Part shown: positions 1-11,412 of the stretch, in pieces
Numbering within the stretch: position 1 is the first letter of the stretch
How the letters are laid out: every line of letters starts with the position of its first letter
Source of the DNA: Symbiodinium natans
Taxonomy: Eukaryota > Sar > Dinophyceae > Suessiales > Symbiodiniaceae
NCBI GenBank assembly: GCA_905221605.1
Contig: CAJNDS010000524.1
Location: 605,581-669,580 of the forward strand
Direction: 5' to 3'
DNA: 64,000 bases
The notes under the pieces: model-generated
The model's database searches: none
Told to the model about the DNA's origin: nothing
What the model saw: the letters and a program-made list of their open reading frames with translations, nothing else
Made by a program: the position numbers and the translations under genes

Positions 1-360
1 GCGCGGATACTTCAGACATAGGAGGAAGTGTTTCAGTTTCGCACTCACTGTTACGACGAGCGGGTAAGAGGTGTGTTGCGTTCGTCGGATCTTGGGCAAT
101 GAAAGCAGGCAACTGGCGTGCCAAGCCGATGGCCTGCGACCTGATACGTCGGAAGAGTTGTCTCTGAAATCTTTTCTTGCACGCTCTGTTCGCTCTTCTT
201 GTTATTCTGGCATTCTCACTTCTGCATTTTCTGTGATTGGTGATATTTCTTTCATTTTGTGTGCTGTCTCGTAGCGGTTTACAACTCTCTTTCATACTAG
301 AACATGTCTGTGAAAGGTGGGGGGGGTTCGGAGCATGTTTGTTACCGCTGTCTTTGACAG

Positions 361-675
361 GAGTCAAAGCGCGGCTTTCCCGCATCGCCACGGGGCGGCC
401 TGCAAACGCTGTACGTTGATGTTCGTAATATTCCTCATGAGCCTGCGTATGCAAAGATAGGTTATGAAAACTCAGTTTCGCCGAACATCGTCGGTGAGAA
501 TACCCAGAGATTACCTCGAGAGGCCCGAAGGCCTTGCGGTCAGGACCGCGACGTCTGTCCAGCTTGTCTGAACATACTGAATGAGAGTACCCAGATATTA
601 CCTCGAGAGGCCCGCAGGCCTTGCGGCAATGACCGCGTTGTGAAGTCAGGCTCTGGCATAGCGCAGGGTTGGGAC
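361..675 (+). CDS. Candidate plus-strand exon with an in-frame duplication
   Basis: An open frame of about 105 codons follows a pyrimidine-rich stretch ending in CAG at 358-360, which looks like a splice acceptor. It ends at a TGA at 676-678. A 90-nt imperfect duplication (493-547 and 583-637) keeps the frame and repeats a peptide containing LPREARRPCG. One CPAC motif lies between the copies. The same frame upstream starts with an ATG at 304 but meets a TGA at 355, so a splice or a degenerate gene must be assumed. I do not recognise a family. It runs against the dominant minus-strand direction, so it may be a transposon remnant or a chance open frame. Confidence 0.25.
493..637. repeat. Imperfect 55-bp direct repeat, 90 bp apart
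   Basis: Two copies (about 493-547 and 583-637) share ACCCAGA.ATTACCTCGAGA and GGCCTTGCGG cores with few substitutions. The 90-bp spacing is a multiple of three. Confidence 0.75.
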
Positions 676-839
676 TGAACCATTTTGGACGACGTGGCTT
701 TGAGCGCCCTGAGCTTTGAAAAGTCATTGATGAAGGACAAGACAATAGACAATTCAAAGGTCCAGAGAGCGGACAGCGAAGCCATTGACACAAGAGCACT
801 TACACCCACACTCGTCCATGTGCTGTTCCCTACCTTCTA

Positions 840-980
840 GAGTACTAGGCAAACGCGCCGGACAGGTCCCAGTCGCTGCTTCTCGCTCAGACTGGCAACC
901 CGCTCGACGTACTGTGTCAGGTGGGGTCCTGCAACTGCGTTGTACTTAGCAAGCTTTTGACCAAGCAAAAGGCGCATCTC
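840..980 (-). CDS. Candidate internal exon, unknown protein
   Basis: A 47-codon minus-strand frame opens directly after a TTTGCAAAG acceptor-like sequence and stays open to a TAG at 839. The peptide begins EMRLLLGQKLAKYNAV and continues with a charged, helix-like composition (HLTQYVERVASLSEKQR). No family is recognised. It lies downstream of the kinase-like exons on the same strand and could belong to that gene or the next one. Confidence 0.3.
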
Positions 981-1130
981 CTTTGCAAAGCTTCATGACC
1001 TCACAGTGGGCTCTTTTGGAGTCAAAGGTTGCCAGTGGAACTGGGATGCCGATCTCGGAGTAAACTTGTTAAAGTAAAAACGCCCGAATTTGCTTGCTAA
1101 GCCCAGCCAAATCTGATATCTCATTGGATG

Positions 1131-1483
1131 ACGAGTTGCCAAGAAGATGTTCTCACTGCTCTCAAAGATTTCCTGGGATAGGCAGGTCGCACTGTGGGAA
1201 AAGGTGTGCAGCCAGTGATGTCCGTCCAAGCTGCGCAAATGGTGATCAAGTTTGGGTGGTCCAGCGTCTTCATAATTTCCTTTGCAGGTTGGCTCCCGAA
1301 TGCGCCAGGACATATCCGGGTTGCAAACCTGTGCAAGGCTGAGGCACTGGCCATCTCTAAACGAAGCGCTGTCACGAACATGCGCTGCGCCTGACAGCTT
1401 GAACAACCCATGGTGCACCGCACAGTGGCACAGAAGCTTGTACATAGCGATGTGCTGCGGTCCTTCTTCTCCATGCTCTTGAC
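1131..1483 (-). CDS. Protein kinase fragment (N-lobe exons), CDPK-like
   Basis: Three short minus-strand segments, each directly after an AG acceptor, read in order like a Ser/Thr kinase N-lobe. The segment from 1483 gives VKSMEKKD, whose lysine fits the beta3 ATP-binding Lys. The one from 1279 gives EIMKTLDHPNLI, typical of the alpha-C/beta-4 region of calcium-dependent and related kinases. The one at 1172-1131 gives EIFESSENIFLATR, fitting beta-5. A weak glycine-loop candidate (RGAFGVSLSR) lies near 1650. No HRD or DFG motif was seen down to position 1, so the C-lobe is either beyond the window edge or absent. The frames of the three segments differ, which fits intervening introns but also a decayed copy. 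Family assignment rests on motif order only. Confidence 0.5.
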
Positions 1484-2199
1484 CTGAGACAAGACATACA
1501 GTCAGAGGCAGCGCTAAGAATCGCAGCGCCCGTGCTGCTACCACCTTAGAGGTGTGCGGCGCGCTCCACTCCGTTGGCTGTAATGATCGCAGCACCTAGG
1601 CTGCCAGGAGCTCGGGACAAGCTGACGCCGAAAGCCCCGCGGAGGGACATGAAACGGGCTGAGCAGCTAAATTAAACCCGGCGGCTCACGGTGCCAAACT
1701 GACCCGCTCCAACCTTGTCCTTCCGCAGAATGACAAGTCGGTGCGCTTGGTAGTAACGTCAAGGGCCCAGCCCGGTCCTTGACTGTATAGAAAGCCTGGC
1801 CGGGTGCAGTTCGGGGCCACTGCGATTCGAAGGTGAATGCAGAATATCAGAAAGCAGCACGCAAGATTTCGGTGGACCTCGAAGTCGCCAGGGTTCTCTA
1901 TGACAGCACAGAGCGCATTCGTCAGCACTTTCGCGCTGCTCTGCAAAAAGAAATCCGGCCTGACAGGATCTGTCGCAAGTTGTGGCCAGCAGTGACTTTG
2001 CTTGGATGAGGGGTCGTACCTAGCCCATGCAGACTCCTTCGAAGTCGTGGATCTAGGCTCGTCTTCTTGCTTGAGCTCTTTGTCGCTGTTCTTTTTGTCA
2101 ACCTGATCTTCGAATGCCTCCCAAGGACTCCGACAAAGTGTGCTCATGGTTGACAACATTTGTGCCTCATGGTTCAAGTCGGTCAGGATAGGCTGGGCA

Positions 2200-4000
2200 T
2201 TCGCGAACTGAATCTCGCGTATGGCCTCCAGGGATGAACTGCACCAGAGCCGACAACCTACATTGGCACCACTTACATGCCATCACATCAACTGAGAACC
2301 GTCTGATGCCTCGTCACTGTTCTGTTTAACAGTTTCAGGATTCTCGGCATTGTCTTTCAGATCCTCCACATCAGCTCTGCTCTGTCAGGTGTGGTCTTGT
2401 GTTGCGTGCCCTTCGTGCACTCGCCTCTTGTGCCTTGCACTTGAGCTCCAGCTCTTCAGCTGCGCAGCTGCAACTGACACCCATCAACAAGCCTCGTGGA
2501 ACAAGAAGGGCACTCACAAGGGAAACCTCAAGACATTGCATAGCCGGCCTGCAAGCAAAGCCTGCGATGGCAGTTCGGCATGCAGACATGCAGAGAATCC
2601 AGAATCTATCTCGTTTCGTGGGGCTTGCATGTTGTGGGAGCGACTAGATGGCTCTCTTTCCCATTGAGTCCACTGCCATGAGCTAAGCTGCATCTTGCAA
2701 GGTGTTTCTGCAGCGGAGAGCCAAAATGGGCCAACGTCGCAACGGCATCCCGCAGGCCGTCCCATGGGCATGTAAGGCAGCCCTGCACACACTACATGCC
2801 CTGCACCGGGACATAGATTCCGTCAGGGGCCACAACACATAACAGCACACCAGGAGTCCAGCCACAGTGCAGTCATAGCCTTTACATGGACAGGCTTGCA
2901 CTGTGGAGATGCCGATCGGTCCATTGCGAATCCTGGCCTGGCTGCTGCGCATCCACGTACAGCACCTCGAGAAGGCTGCGGCTATGAAGTCTTCGGGAAC
3001 AAGCAGGCACTGAAGAGAAACCGAAGTCTCGCCCCGTGAGCCTATGGATGTTGTGAGCCCTACGTGGCCAGAAATGCTGGCCTTTGCAGGATCTGCGCCG
3101 ACATTCCACCGAGGATCAGTGTACTTTGTGCCCTCCTTGTTGCCTTGGGGATGAAGTCTTAGGGGTTTGCAAGTGATGTGCCCAATGGCACGCAGAGTAC
3201 GCTCTGAGCTACATAAGGTCTTGGCACTTTTCGATGATTGTCTGGACACTCGACACGCAGTTCTCCCGATTTCCCTGGTCGGAGGTCGGGGGGCATTTCA
3301 TCCATGGGCCATCTGCACTGCCTTGCGCAAAATCTCTGCCTGGCGTCCAGCATGACTGGGCAGTAGGGGCGGCTGAATGTTGGCCTGCTTCACCTGCAAG
3401 CCGGCTCTTTGTCTCAAGCTTGAAAGCCTAAAAACATCCTAGAAATGTCCCGTTTAAACGCCTCATTCAAACATCCATAACTGAACTTCCAACCTTCTCC
3501 ACGAGGTCGTTCGGCTGGGAACGGAGCCGCTCAATTGCCTTCCTGCCCGCGGTGGACAGAACGACCTCGGTATGCGTCAAGTGGACTGAGCAGACTTATA
3601 CAACCTTATACATCTCTCGCACATACCAGCAGCCCATGTGCCCCCCACAGTGCCATCATCCACCTGAGACAGCTTCAGCAATGACCACGTCTGGCAAGCC
3701 CGGCAATGCTCAGCGACGAAACGCACGTGCTCGCAGCAACATGGCGGTTTGTCTTAAACGTCTTAGCACTGGGCCACTTCCCAGCAGCATTCAGCAGGCT
3801 TCCGCTGCTGGGAGAGGCCCCACAGCACCTACCCAAAAAGAAACGCAGCCTGGATGTATGGGTCCAATACTGAATCTTGACAGTTCAGCCTGCGAGACGG
3901 CCACTGGTAGGGCACTCGACGTCGAATGGTCGAGGTAGCCTCGGACAAAAGATCATGCTAGTGTGTCATGATCTGTGCCGTGCCAAGCATCACGACTGCG
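2200..4000. other. No convincing gene
   Basis: Open frames on both strands overlap and look like mutual shadows. A minus-strand stretch near 3100-3250 (peptide RTLRAIGHITCK) is weakly protein-like. The minus frame at 1686-2177 upstream is also weakly protein-like (AFEDQVDKKNSDKEL) but has no identifiable domain. Confidence 0.4.
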
Positions 4001-4080
4001 GTTGCCCATCATGTCCAAATGCATGCGAACATACAAAATGACATGAAAGTGAAAGACAACAACCACCACCACTACGAGTA

Positions 4081-4153
4081 CTATCGTACTAGTACCAGTA
4101 CTATAGTACTCTAGTACAAGTATTCTAGTAGTATAGTCTACTACTACTACTAC
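4081..4153. repeat. TAC/CTA-rich palindromic low-complexity tract
   Basis: Repeated GTACTA and AGTAC words form several short palindromes and run into a short CTA microsatellite. No coding potential. Confidence 0.7.
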
Positions 4154-4181
4154 TGTACGACCCAACCCCCCCCCCCGCGAC

Positions 4182-4357
4182 AAGACATGGATGCACAGGG
4201 AACATGGACATAATCATCTCTCGAAGAGGAAAAATGCTGGGATTTGCTGCATTTTTGGCGTCGAAACATCGTCCCGGAACGCGAATGCTGGTACTTATTA
4301 TCGCCCCCCCCCCCCCCACCCGACCCCCCACCCCAAGACATGGATGCACAGGGAACA
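4182..4357 (+). repeat. Duplicated C-tract plus 23-bp unit
   Basis: An identical 23-bp word beginning AAGACATGGATGCACAGG occurs at 4182-4204 and 4335-4357. Both copies are preceded by a cytosine-rich tract. The copies are 153 bp apart. Confidence 0.85.
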
Positions 4358-4689
4358 AGCAACGGCGTTTACGGCAACACAGCCAAAAAATCACAGAGAA
4401 TCGCAAAAAAAAGTTGACATGGGAACCCTCAATTTGAAACATGTTTTTTGTACATTTCCAGAAAAACTGTAAAGGATGAAGAAAAAAGCAAACAATCAGA
4501 CGCGAATTAGTATTCACAGCACTTCTGCATAAAACATTTAGAAAAAAAAACACTAAAAAAGACTATGTTTTCCTACCGCGAGTACTCAATCAAGTTTTCG
4601 ACCCTCAACAACTCGAGTAAAACGCGTGTTTGGCAAAAAAAATGTGCGAAAAAATAGACTTTTCCCGTCGCACTGGAAGGGGTGAAGAG

Positions 4690-4749
4690 CTGCTGCTGCT
4701 ACTACTACTACGACGACGACGACGACGACAACGACGACGACTGCTGCTG

Positions 4750-4843
<94 letters not shown>

Positions 4844-4858
4844 GACGACTACAACGAC
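4690..4858. repeat. Compound trinucleotide microsatellite (CTG/CTA/CGA)
   Basis: Runs of CTG, CTA and CGA give way to about 30 uninterrupted CTA units at 4750-4840. Reading frames through it give homopolymer peptides and should not be taken as genes. Confidence 0.95.
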
Positions 4859-5989
4859 CTCTGAATCTGTGTGCACGAAGTGAGCAGAGTTTGCATGTCA
4901 TCATGGCATTTCAAATCACAGATCCCGGCTTTCGCCGTTGGCCTTAAGCAGTCGCAGCTGGCACTCTGTGGGTAACATGTTCAGCTTCTGGGCATGGAGG
5001 CTTCTGACTGTCTTTGCGCACTTTCCCAAAGCAGCTTCTCAGTGGACTTTTGCAACAAATCGTCCGCAAATGCTCACGCTCCTATCTTTCGGAGCTGTTG
5101 CAGTTGGGAGAAGGCAGGCGAGTGAAAAGATAAAGTTGGCTGCTACGCAACGAAGTCCAGCCGGTCCTGTCCTCGGATTCTAGTGGCTGTTCTACGACCT
5201 GGAAGTCAAGGTGGGCGCATAGCGTCAGCCAAGCAACTCACATCATTGCGCAGTTGTCGCCCCGTTCCAACTTCTTCTTGCGTGCCTCAGGAGCCAAAGG
5301 AAGTGAGCTTTAACCGCTGAGCGCTGCAACGGGCAGACCTCAATCTGGCTTTTCAAAGTGCTGGTCGCCCAGTAAGACGTCCTCAGCAGGGCAACCGAAA
5401 CATCACCCCATGGTCAGCAGTGTTGAACTCCGAGGCTGCCAGAAACAAAACATCTGAGGAATCTGAGTGCTAACTGGATGGGCCACGCGCTCTGTGGGCC
5501 AAGTGTCTCGTCGATGCACTCTTCAAGTAGCTTGTCAAAGAGTTCCTGCACTCTGGAGCAGCGAAACAATCCGACTGCCTGAAGTGCTCGGCTATGAGAC
5601 TCTCCGCTCGAGGCCAAGCGTCTCGCACCCCTGCATAGTCAGTGACAGATATCTGTCGGAACACCTTCTCCGACTCTATCCTCGGGGACGAACATTCTGA
5701 GTGCACAAGTTTACCATCAGAGTCTCAAAAAAAACCACGTAGTAAGAATATCTCAAGCAAGCCACTTCTGATCGAAACAGAAATCCAGCCTGGTCGAACA
5801 CGGCTTCTCAGATCCGAAGTGCTGAGAAAGAGTCAAACAGAGCCACTTCAGCTGCTCAAAAGCATGCTTAAGCAAAGGGTCGCGTTGGCGATATTTGCCT
5901 GCAACGAGTCGGCTTGAAAGACTTGGGCATGGGATTGTCAGCTGGTCTCCGGCTGCTGGCCCCGGTAATCACACGATGGAGGCTCATGC

Positions 5990-7669
5990 ACGAGCGCACG
6001 GGTGCAGGGCGTCCTTGATGTCATCTGCATGTTGATGTGAATCCATTTTGTTCGCAACAAGGCGCAGCGGAAAACCTTGCATGATCAAAAGTCCCACATG
6101 CCATCGCCAAAGCCTTTCTTCAGAGATTCGCAAAACACTTTCTACCGCATGATCAAGCCTTGGCCAGGGTTGCTCTCGAGAAGAGGATGGGCCTTGGCTT
6201 CCCAGATCCCGCCCTTTGCTGGGTGGTGTGCACACCTCTTCTGCTTTCGGATCTGGTCCAAGTGTTTTTCCCTAAGCCTCAAGCAGCGATGTACTCCTTG
6301 GCCGCCTCCAATGAAGAGGATGAGGTCGCATCGAAGAGAACGATAAAGCCTAAGCAGGGAAGGAACCACAAATTGCGACACTCTGAGTCTAAGGCACTGT
6401 GCTGGTGTCAGCCGCGTGGCCCATGCGACTTTTGGCCAGCATAGAGGGCTCCTTCGCGTCCGCCTGAACCAGCTGTCAGGAACAGAGTCTTAGCATTGCT
6501 GTAGCAAGACTTGGTACCTTGACATACATCCATGAGACACTGTGCAGCCTCAAAGTCGTGCATCGGGTGCCTTGCCCAGGCACGTCTGAAGTTCACGCAC
6601 GGCTTAGGAGCTGACTATTCGAGGCAGATGCTCTGCAGCTGAGCTACTTGTAGGAAGACATCATGCCTTCACCGCGCCCCGTCGCTTTGCAGAACCTTGG
6701 ATCATCGTGGGGTCATGTTGCGCATGGGGTTTTGTCACGATTTGTCACGCTACGCCGCTACGTCCACGTGACCACTTTGAGAACTTAAGAGCCTGTAAGA
6801 GCCTGTGGTCATCTGCAATTTGTGGACAGGGAGAGAGACCCCTGAACGATGGCCATGAAGGCTGCAGATTGGTCTCCCAAGCAACTTTTTGTACTCCTGG
6901 GCTGAAAACTGGCCAGCGTCGTCCTGTGTCCCAGAGCTCTAATGGAAGAGGTCCCTCAACCAAGCTGGAGATGATTCGCTGGGGAACTGCGGCACAACAT
7001 GTGATGGCACTGATGGCACCATCCTGCAGAACACAGTCCGTCACTTCTACCAGCGTTGTGAAGTGATCACCTTGATGACACCGCAGATGCGGAATCTTAA
7101 GGGGCCACAGCGCAAACTCACAAAGGCGCCAGTGTCAGCACAAGCCTTCGTGGAGGGGGTTCGGGAGAAGCACCGACCTGTAGTAAGTGGTCCTTATGCG
7201 TGAGCAACACCCAGCCACAGCTCGGCCACAGCTCGGCATGCACCGTGACGTGTGAACAGGTTCCAATGCAGTAAAGCATCGTCTTCTTGGTTGGGGGTGT
7301 TACCTTAGAGCTGTGTCAGACTGCCAGGCATTGTTCGGCATTTCTGAGGTTCAGACGTCTCGACATGAACTGTGCAAGGCAAGTCTCTGAAGGGACGTGG
7401 TTGTTGACCCAAGAGTTGATCAGGCCTTGGGGGGGGTCATAAGCTGCCCCAGCGACTTCTGCGAATCGGCAGGTTCGGTGGGTCCGGTGGGGTTTTCAAT
7501 TTGACCCGCAGTTCTGGTGGCTGCGCAATAATTAAGCTGCGATTTGCGCGATTCATAGCCTGCCGCAGGCAGGTGGGGTGCTGAGGCCCGGGCAAGTCTT
7601 GCCGCTTCCGGGTGGGCCGAGCACGGCAATATGCAGAACAGGTATCACACTCTCACAGACTTCGGCCAT
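5990..7669 (-). CDS. Ras-superfamily small GTPase-like gene, multi-exon
   Basis: GTPase motifs appear in the right order on the minus strand in separate short frames. The first coding exon starts with ATG at 7669 and encodes MAEVCESVIPVLHIAVLGPP followed by GSGKT, a P-loop (G1); a GC donor is possible at 7593. A segment from about 7068 gives DHFTTLVEVTDCVLQ (switch I/beta-2 region). At 6954-6925 GPLPLELWDT fits the beta-3/G3 motif (WDTxG). At 6347-6285 FIVLFDATSSSSLEAAKEYI fits beta-4. From 6075 downward FPLRLVANKMD supplies the NKxD G4 motif. G5 and any C-terminal lipidation motif were not found. The subfamily cannot be named, and exon borders are inferred. Each motif alone is weak, but the ordered set is convincing. 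Confidence 0.6.
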
Positions 7670-8649
7670 GGCGCCACCGAAGTGAGAACTTGCAAAGTGC
7701 AGCTGGCATAGGGAAGTGGGCGTTAGACAGTTAGACAAACAACTCCTCCTTGTTGCAGGCTAAGGGGTGATAAGGGGTGAGGAGTGGCTTCGGCATGGGC
7801 TCCTAGCTCCTCAGGCCCAAAAAAAGCGTCGTGCAGAGCTGGGCGGCTGACGTGGACCACAGTCTACTCCAAAGCTGGAACAGCATACCAGGGCGCAGCA
7901 GACTTGGGGCCACGCAAGCTTCTGTCGAGCAAGCACAAGCATCTCTTGCACATGGTCTAGAGAGTCATGGTCCTGCATCGTTCAACGCAATTTCGGGGTC
8001 AGAACATATCAGAACGCAAAGGGAAGCGCTCAACCAACATCGAGGAGAGTGTCCGACTGCTTGATGCCATGCTCATCCAAGAAAGCAGCCAGGGCAACCT
8101 TTCCACCTCGGCAAAAGAAAGGCAGCAGCTGTGTTTTGCGAAGCTGAAAAAATCGCAAGCTGGGGCGGCGGACTTCGATCTGCTTTAAGCTCGGCCTCAG
8201 TCTGTCAGGCAGTGAAAACATGGCCTCAGAAGTTGAAGTACTCTGGATCTTTGACTCTTGGAGTTTTCAATCTTTTCAGTTGGCTGTTTTTGGACCCCTC
8301 ATGTTCGAGAGGCCAAGGCAGGAGTTACATGAACCAGCGCTGGGAGCCTCCCGCGAAGGTTGGCGGATCCCAGGCACGGAGATGCTAAAGGGTGTCCGCA
8401 GTCTCTTGAGATTGACTCGGGAAATCTGCGCCCGAACCCTCAAAACGGGTTGGATCAATTGTAGCGTGTGGTCCACTGGCCATGCTCTGGAGGGTTGGGG
8501 AAGGTTGGTGGCAGACGCTATGGTCAGATTTGCCACAGCCAAAGAAGAAGTGCCTTTTGAAACGTAGCCTGCGTGCCTTGAGATGCACGTCATGCCCCGT
8601 GCAAGATGCAGGTGGCCACGCCCTTCTCTGCCCCCTTGCTGTACACTGA

Positions 8650-9239
8650 GAGCATCGCAAGTTTGGGTCGCTTCTGGCCACAATTCCGGCAGAACTTTGC
8701 ATCCGGCATGAACCTGCACAAGCGAAAACGAGAACATTCCATGGTGCTGCGACTGCGCTCGAGAATTGCGGCCACATTCATGTCATCCATGTGAGATTGC
8801 CGCTCGCATGCCACGGGAACCAATGGACCAAGGCGGCAGCTTGTTTTGGCAAGCTTTGCAGAATTCCTGGCATGCAGGAGTGGGCATGCGCTAAGACGTT
8901 TGACCTTGTCACGTGGGCTATATGCCGAAACCCCGCAGCTGCTACGAGCAAGTTTGCTGGTGCACGTTGCTCTTCTTGATCTCCCAGTGCTCGAAGCTGC
9001 TGTCTGCCTGCAAGCAAAAGAAAAGCTGGCGGCAGCTAGCGCGAGACAAAACAAGCGAGCTCTGAAGCTGGCAAACTTAAACTTAATTTGCTAGCTTTTG
9101 CTGGTCTAGATTGCATCTTGAATCCGCATGACAATCTGCAATGCAACAGGACCCGCGCAGCCTCCTCAACGTCCAGTTCAAGCAGACGACTGAGCATCAT
9201 CCACTCCTGCAGGTCAACTTCCGGGGAGTCGTTTACAAG
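8650..9239 (-). CDS. Candidate gene with a zinc-ribbon-like CxxC exon
   Basis: Two minus-strand segments look coding. At 9239-9111 a 43-codon frame reads NDSPEVDLQEWMMLSRLLEL and continues with an acidic helix. At 8713-8650, directly after a GTGCAG acceptor, the frame reads FMPDAKFCRNCGQKRP. The FCRxCG pattern resembles short zinc-ribbon-like tags seen in many dinoflagellate signalling proteins. Further candidate exons lie at 8120-8035 (VALAAFLDEHGIKQSD) and 9450-9260. These may be one gene or two. No catalytic domain was recognised. Confidence 0.35.
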
Positions 9240-9678
9240 CAATCAGGGCCTTTGAACTCTAGTCGCGCGTAGCACAGAAGGTCAGCCCATGCAGTCTGTC
9301 CGGCAGCGAGAGCTCCGTGGTGACTGGCTCCAGACCTGCCAATCCTCTGGTCCTGCTCGCCTCAACGCGCAGGAAAACAAAGCCAGCAGCCTTCCGGCAA
9401 CTTATCTGCAAGAGCTCATTGCAGTCCCACAATGCGCATACCCAAGCCGTTTTCCCCACATGGCCGAGGAGTTCTGGCAAGTGGTGGAATGCTGCCGCAA
9501 CTCTCTGGAGCCTTCATGAAGCCAGAGGGTCACGGGCTTAGGTGAAACGAGCACGAGCTTTTGGTTCCTGGTTTCATGCCATCTGCCTTAGCACAATCCG
9601 GATGACAGAGCAACGGCCTTTATATCAGGCGGCATCTCCAACTTATCGGACTCCGCGCCAACAAGTACCATGATACAG

Positions 9679-9697
9679 ATATATATATATATATATA
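9679..9697. repeat. AT dinucleotide microsatellite
   Basis: About nine uninterrupted AT units. Confidence 0.95.
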
Positions 9698-9922
9698 ATG
9701 GAGCCCACATCCTCCAACTTGATTCCTGATACATGTTGAATCATCGCCTCTCTCCGCCAAGGGGCTGGGCAGAAAACCTCCGCTTGCTCGGCAACTAGTT
9801 GCCTGGGCCCTTCCGCTGCTTTCCATTCTGGACTTTGGCCTCAAGTGTCGCTGCAAACGCTGATTACCTTCCGCAGCTCCGCTTACATCTGCTAAATACA
9901 TGCTTTGCACATACTTCCAGCA

Positions 9923-10638
9923 TCAGCTTGCTGAGGAGAAGGCCAAATAGTCACTAGACTCATTCTTACACTTCTCCCGGTCTTCGGAGAAGTTGGTCGG
10001 TGGGTCATCTTCCGCTCCGTCCCCAGCACCTTGCCGTGAAGTCGGGCGACCTGCATTGGCAACCAACGTCCCCGATTTGGTGTTTGCAAACGCAGTGGGG
10101 CAGTAACTGTTCGCTGTCGAGGGCCCATCCCCTCCTTGGCCATCTGCAGCTTGCGCTCGACAGTTTATTGTCAGGAAGTTGTGGTCGGAGAGGAGGCCCT
10201 TCTGGGCCTGGCTTTTGAGTCTTGCAGCGTTCATGCGCTGTGTTCCCTCTGCTCCGCACATCCTGGTTAGTGGCCTCGTTCTCGATTTTCTCGAAATCCC
10301 TGAGGACCTTGCGGTTGATCTTCCCGGCATTGATCCTGAAGCTCACGCCGTAAAATCGTACAGCAGAGGCTCACTAGCCTTAGCTTTACAGGGCTGCGTG
10401 GCAAGACCTTCAAGTCATCCAAGCCGCTGGTCGGATACCCGCTTGATGAACTTCTTTACGGCAACTTCGAACTTTCGAAAGAACATCGGCAAGTCAGCCG
10501 GGGAATCAACCTCGCCGGGCTTGACAAGCTCACTTCGCTCAGGACGAGCACTCTCTCTCTCTCGCTCTCTCTCTCTCCCGCACGCATGGCCCCCTCCCGA
10601 AGGAGAAGGCCGCCCCCAGGGGCGCGCAACTCCGAGCA

Positions 10639-10669
<31 letters not shown>

Positions 10670-10972
10670 TCTCTCGCTCTCTCTCCCTCTCTCCCTCCCC
10701 CTCTCACAATGAGCATAAAACTCAGCATTTTGACCAGTTGCTTCCTGATCTTCGGGACAACGACGCACAGAATAAAGCATGATGCGACCGTTATGTCTCT
10801 TCGGCCAGTTGCTTGTACGAGACCGCCGGAATGCATGAATAGCTTGACACCAGGACGGCGTGCACCCTCCGACATGCTGACAAGCTGCCTTCGCTGGATC
10901 CTCAAACTTGGAAAGAACTCCACCCATTCTTGCCTCAGCATCACAGTCAAGAGGTGGGCCACAGCCCGTCAT
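9923..10972 (-). CDS. Candidate multi-exon gene, unknown product
   Basis: Several minus-strand segments have convincing amino-acid composition in compatible order: near 10930 (RMGGVLSKFEDPAKAAC), near 10520-10420 (DLPMFFRKFEVAVKKFIKRV), near 10345-10260 (FRINAGKINRKVLRDFEKIE), and 10190-9923, which ends in an acidic, Ser-rich tail (SEDREKCKNESSDYLAFSS) before a stop. A CT microsatellite interrupts the region and probably lies in an intron. I do not recognise the family. Splice sites were not fixed. Confidence 0.35.
10550..10712. repeat. CT microsatellites, two blocks
   Basis: Two CT-rich runs (about 10550-10577 and 10638-10712) flank a short unique segment. They create spurious Ser-Leu and Arg-Glu open frames. 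Confidence 0.9.
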
Positions 10973-11175
10973 GTCGTAGCGGCATAGCGCGGCAAGCGCA
11001 GCAAGTGACTGGCACGATCTTAGACAGATCCTGAGTCAAGCACGGCCCAGCGCTTCATGTGCTCGGATTGCAGGGTGGTTTTCTGAAGGCGGACCCTGCA
11101 AGCCTGCAGAGAACCACAAAGCTTTGCTGGCCGTGGCTTGGCTGTGGCTTTGTTATAGCGAGCGGGGCATCAGTA

Positions 11176-11241
11176 CAAGCCTTTCACTGTTGCCGAGTGT
11201 TTTAAGTACTGCATGCAAACAAGCGGCTCTTGAAGCGAAAG
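11176..11241 (+). repeat. Left flank copy of the minisatellite
   Basis: This 66-bp stretch is related to 12539-12599 on the other side of the 41-bp array. Shared words include GCATGCAAACAA and CTTTTGAAGCGAAAG (CTCTTGAAGCGAAAG here). The two copies are in direct orientation. Confidence 0.75.
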
Positions 11242-11412
11242 GGGGGTCTTGGCTTTAACAAACGAGGCTTGGCTAGGTTGTCTTTGGAGTCTTTGGCTGG
11301 GAATCTGCGAATTTGCCGGGCTTCTCAAATTGTTTGGCGTTGGCTTGTCTGTGCTATTGCCGGGGGTCTTGGGGCGCAGCCCCCACTCCCCAGCTGCAAT
11401 AGTGTCAGTGCA

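Noticed and set aside
4586-4947. Long frames of Val, Ser, Leu or Tyr runs
   Set aside because: Direct translation of the CTA/CGA/CTG microsatellite.
6607-6652. tRNA-like A-box and D-arm on the minus strand (TAGCTCAGCTGCAGAGCATC)
   Set aside because: The D-stem pairs, but no anticodon stem, T-arm or B-box follows. At best a decayed tRNA or SINE piece.
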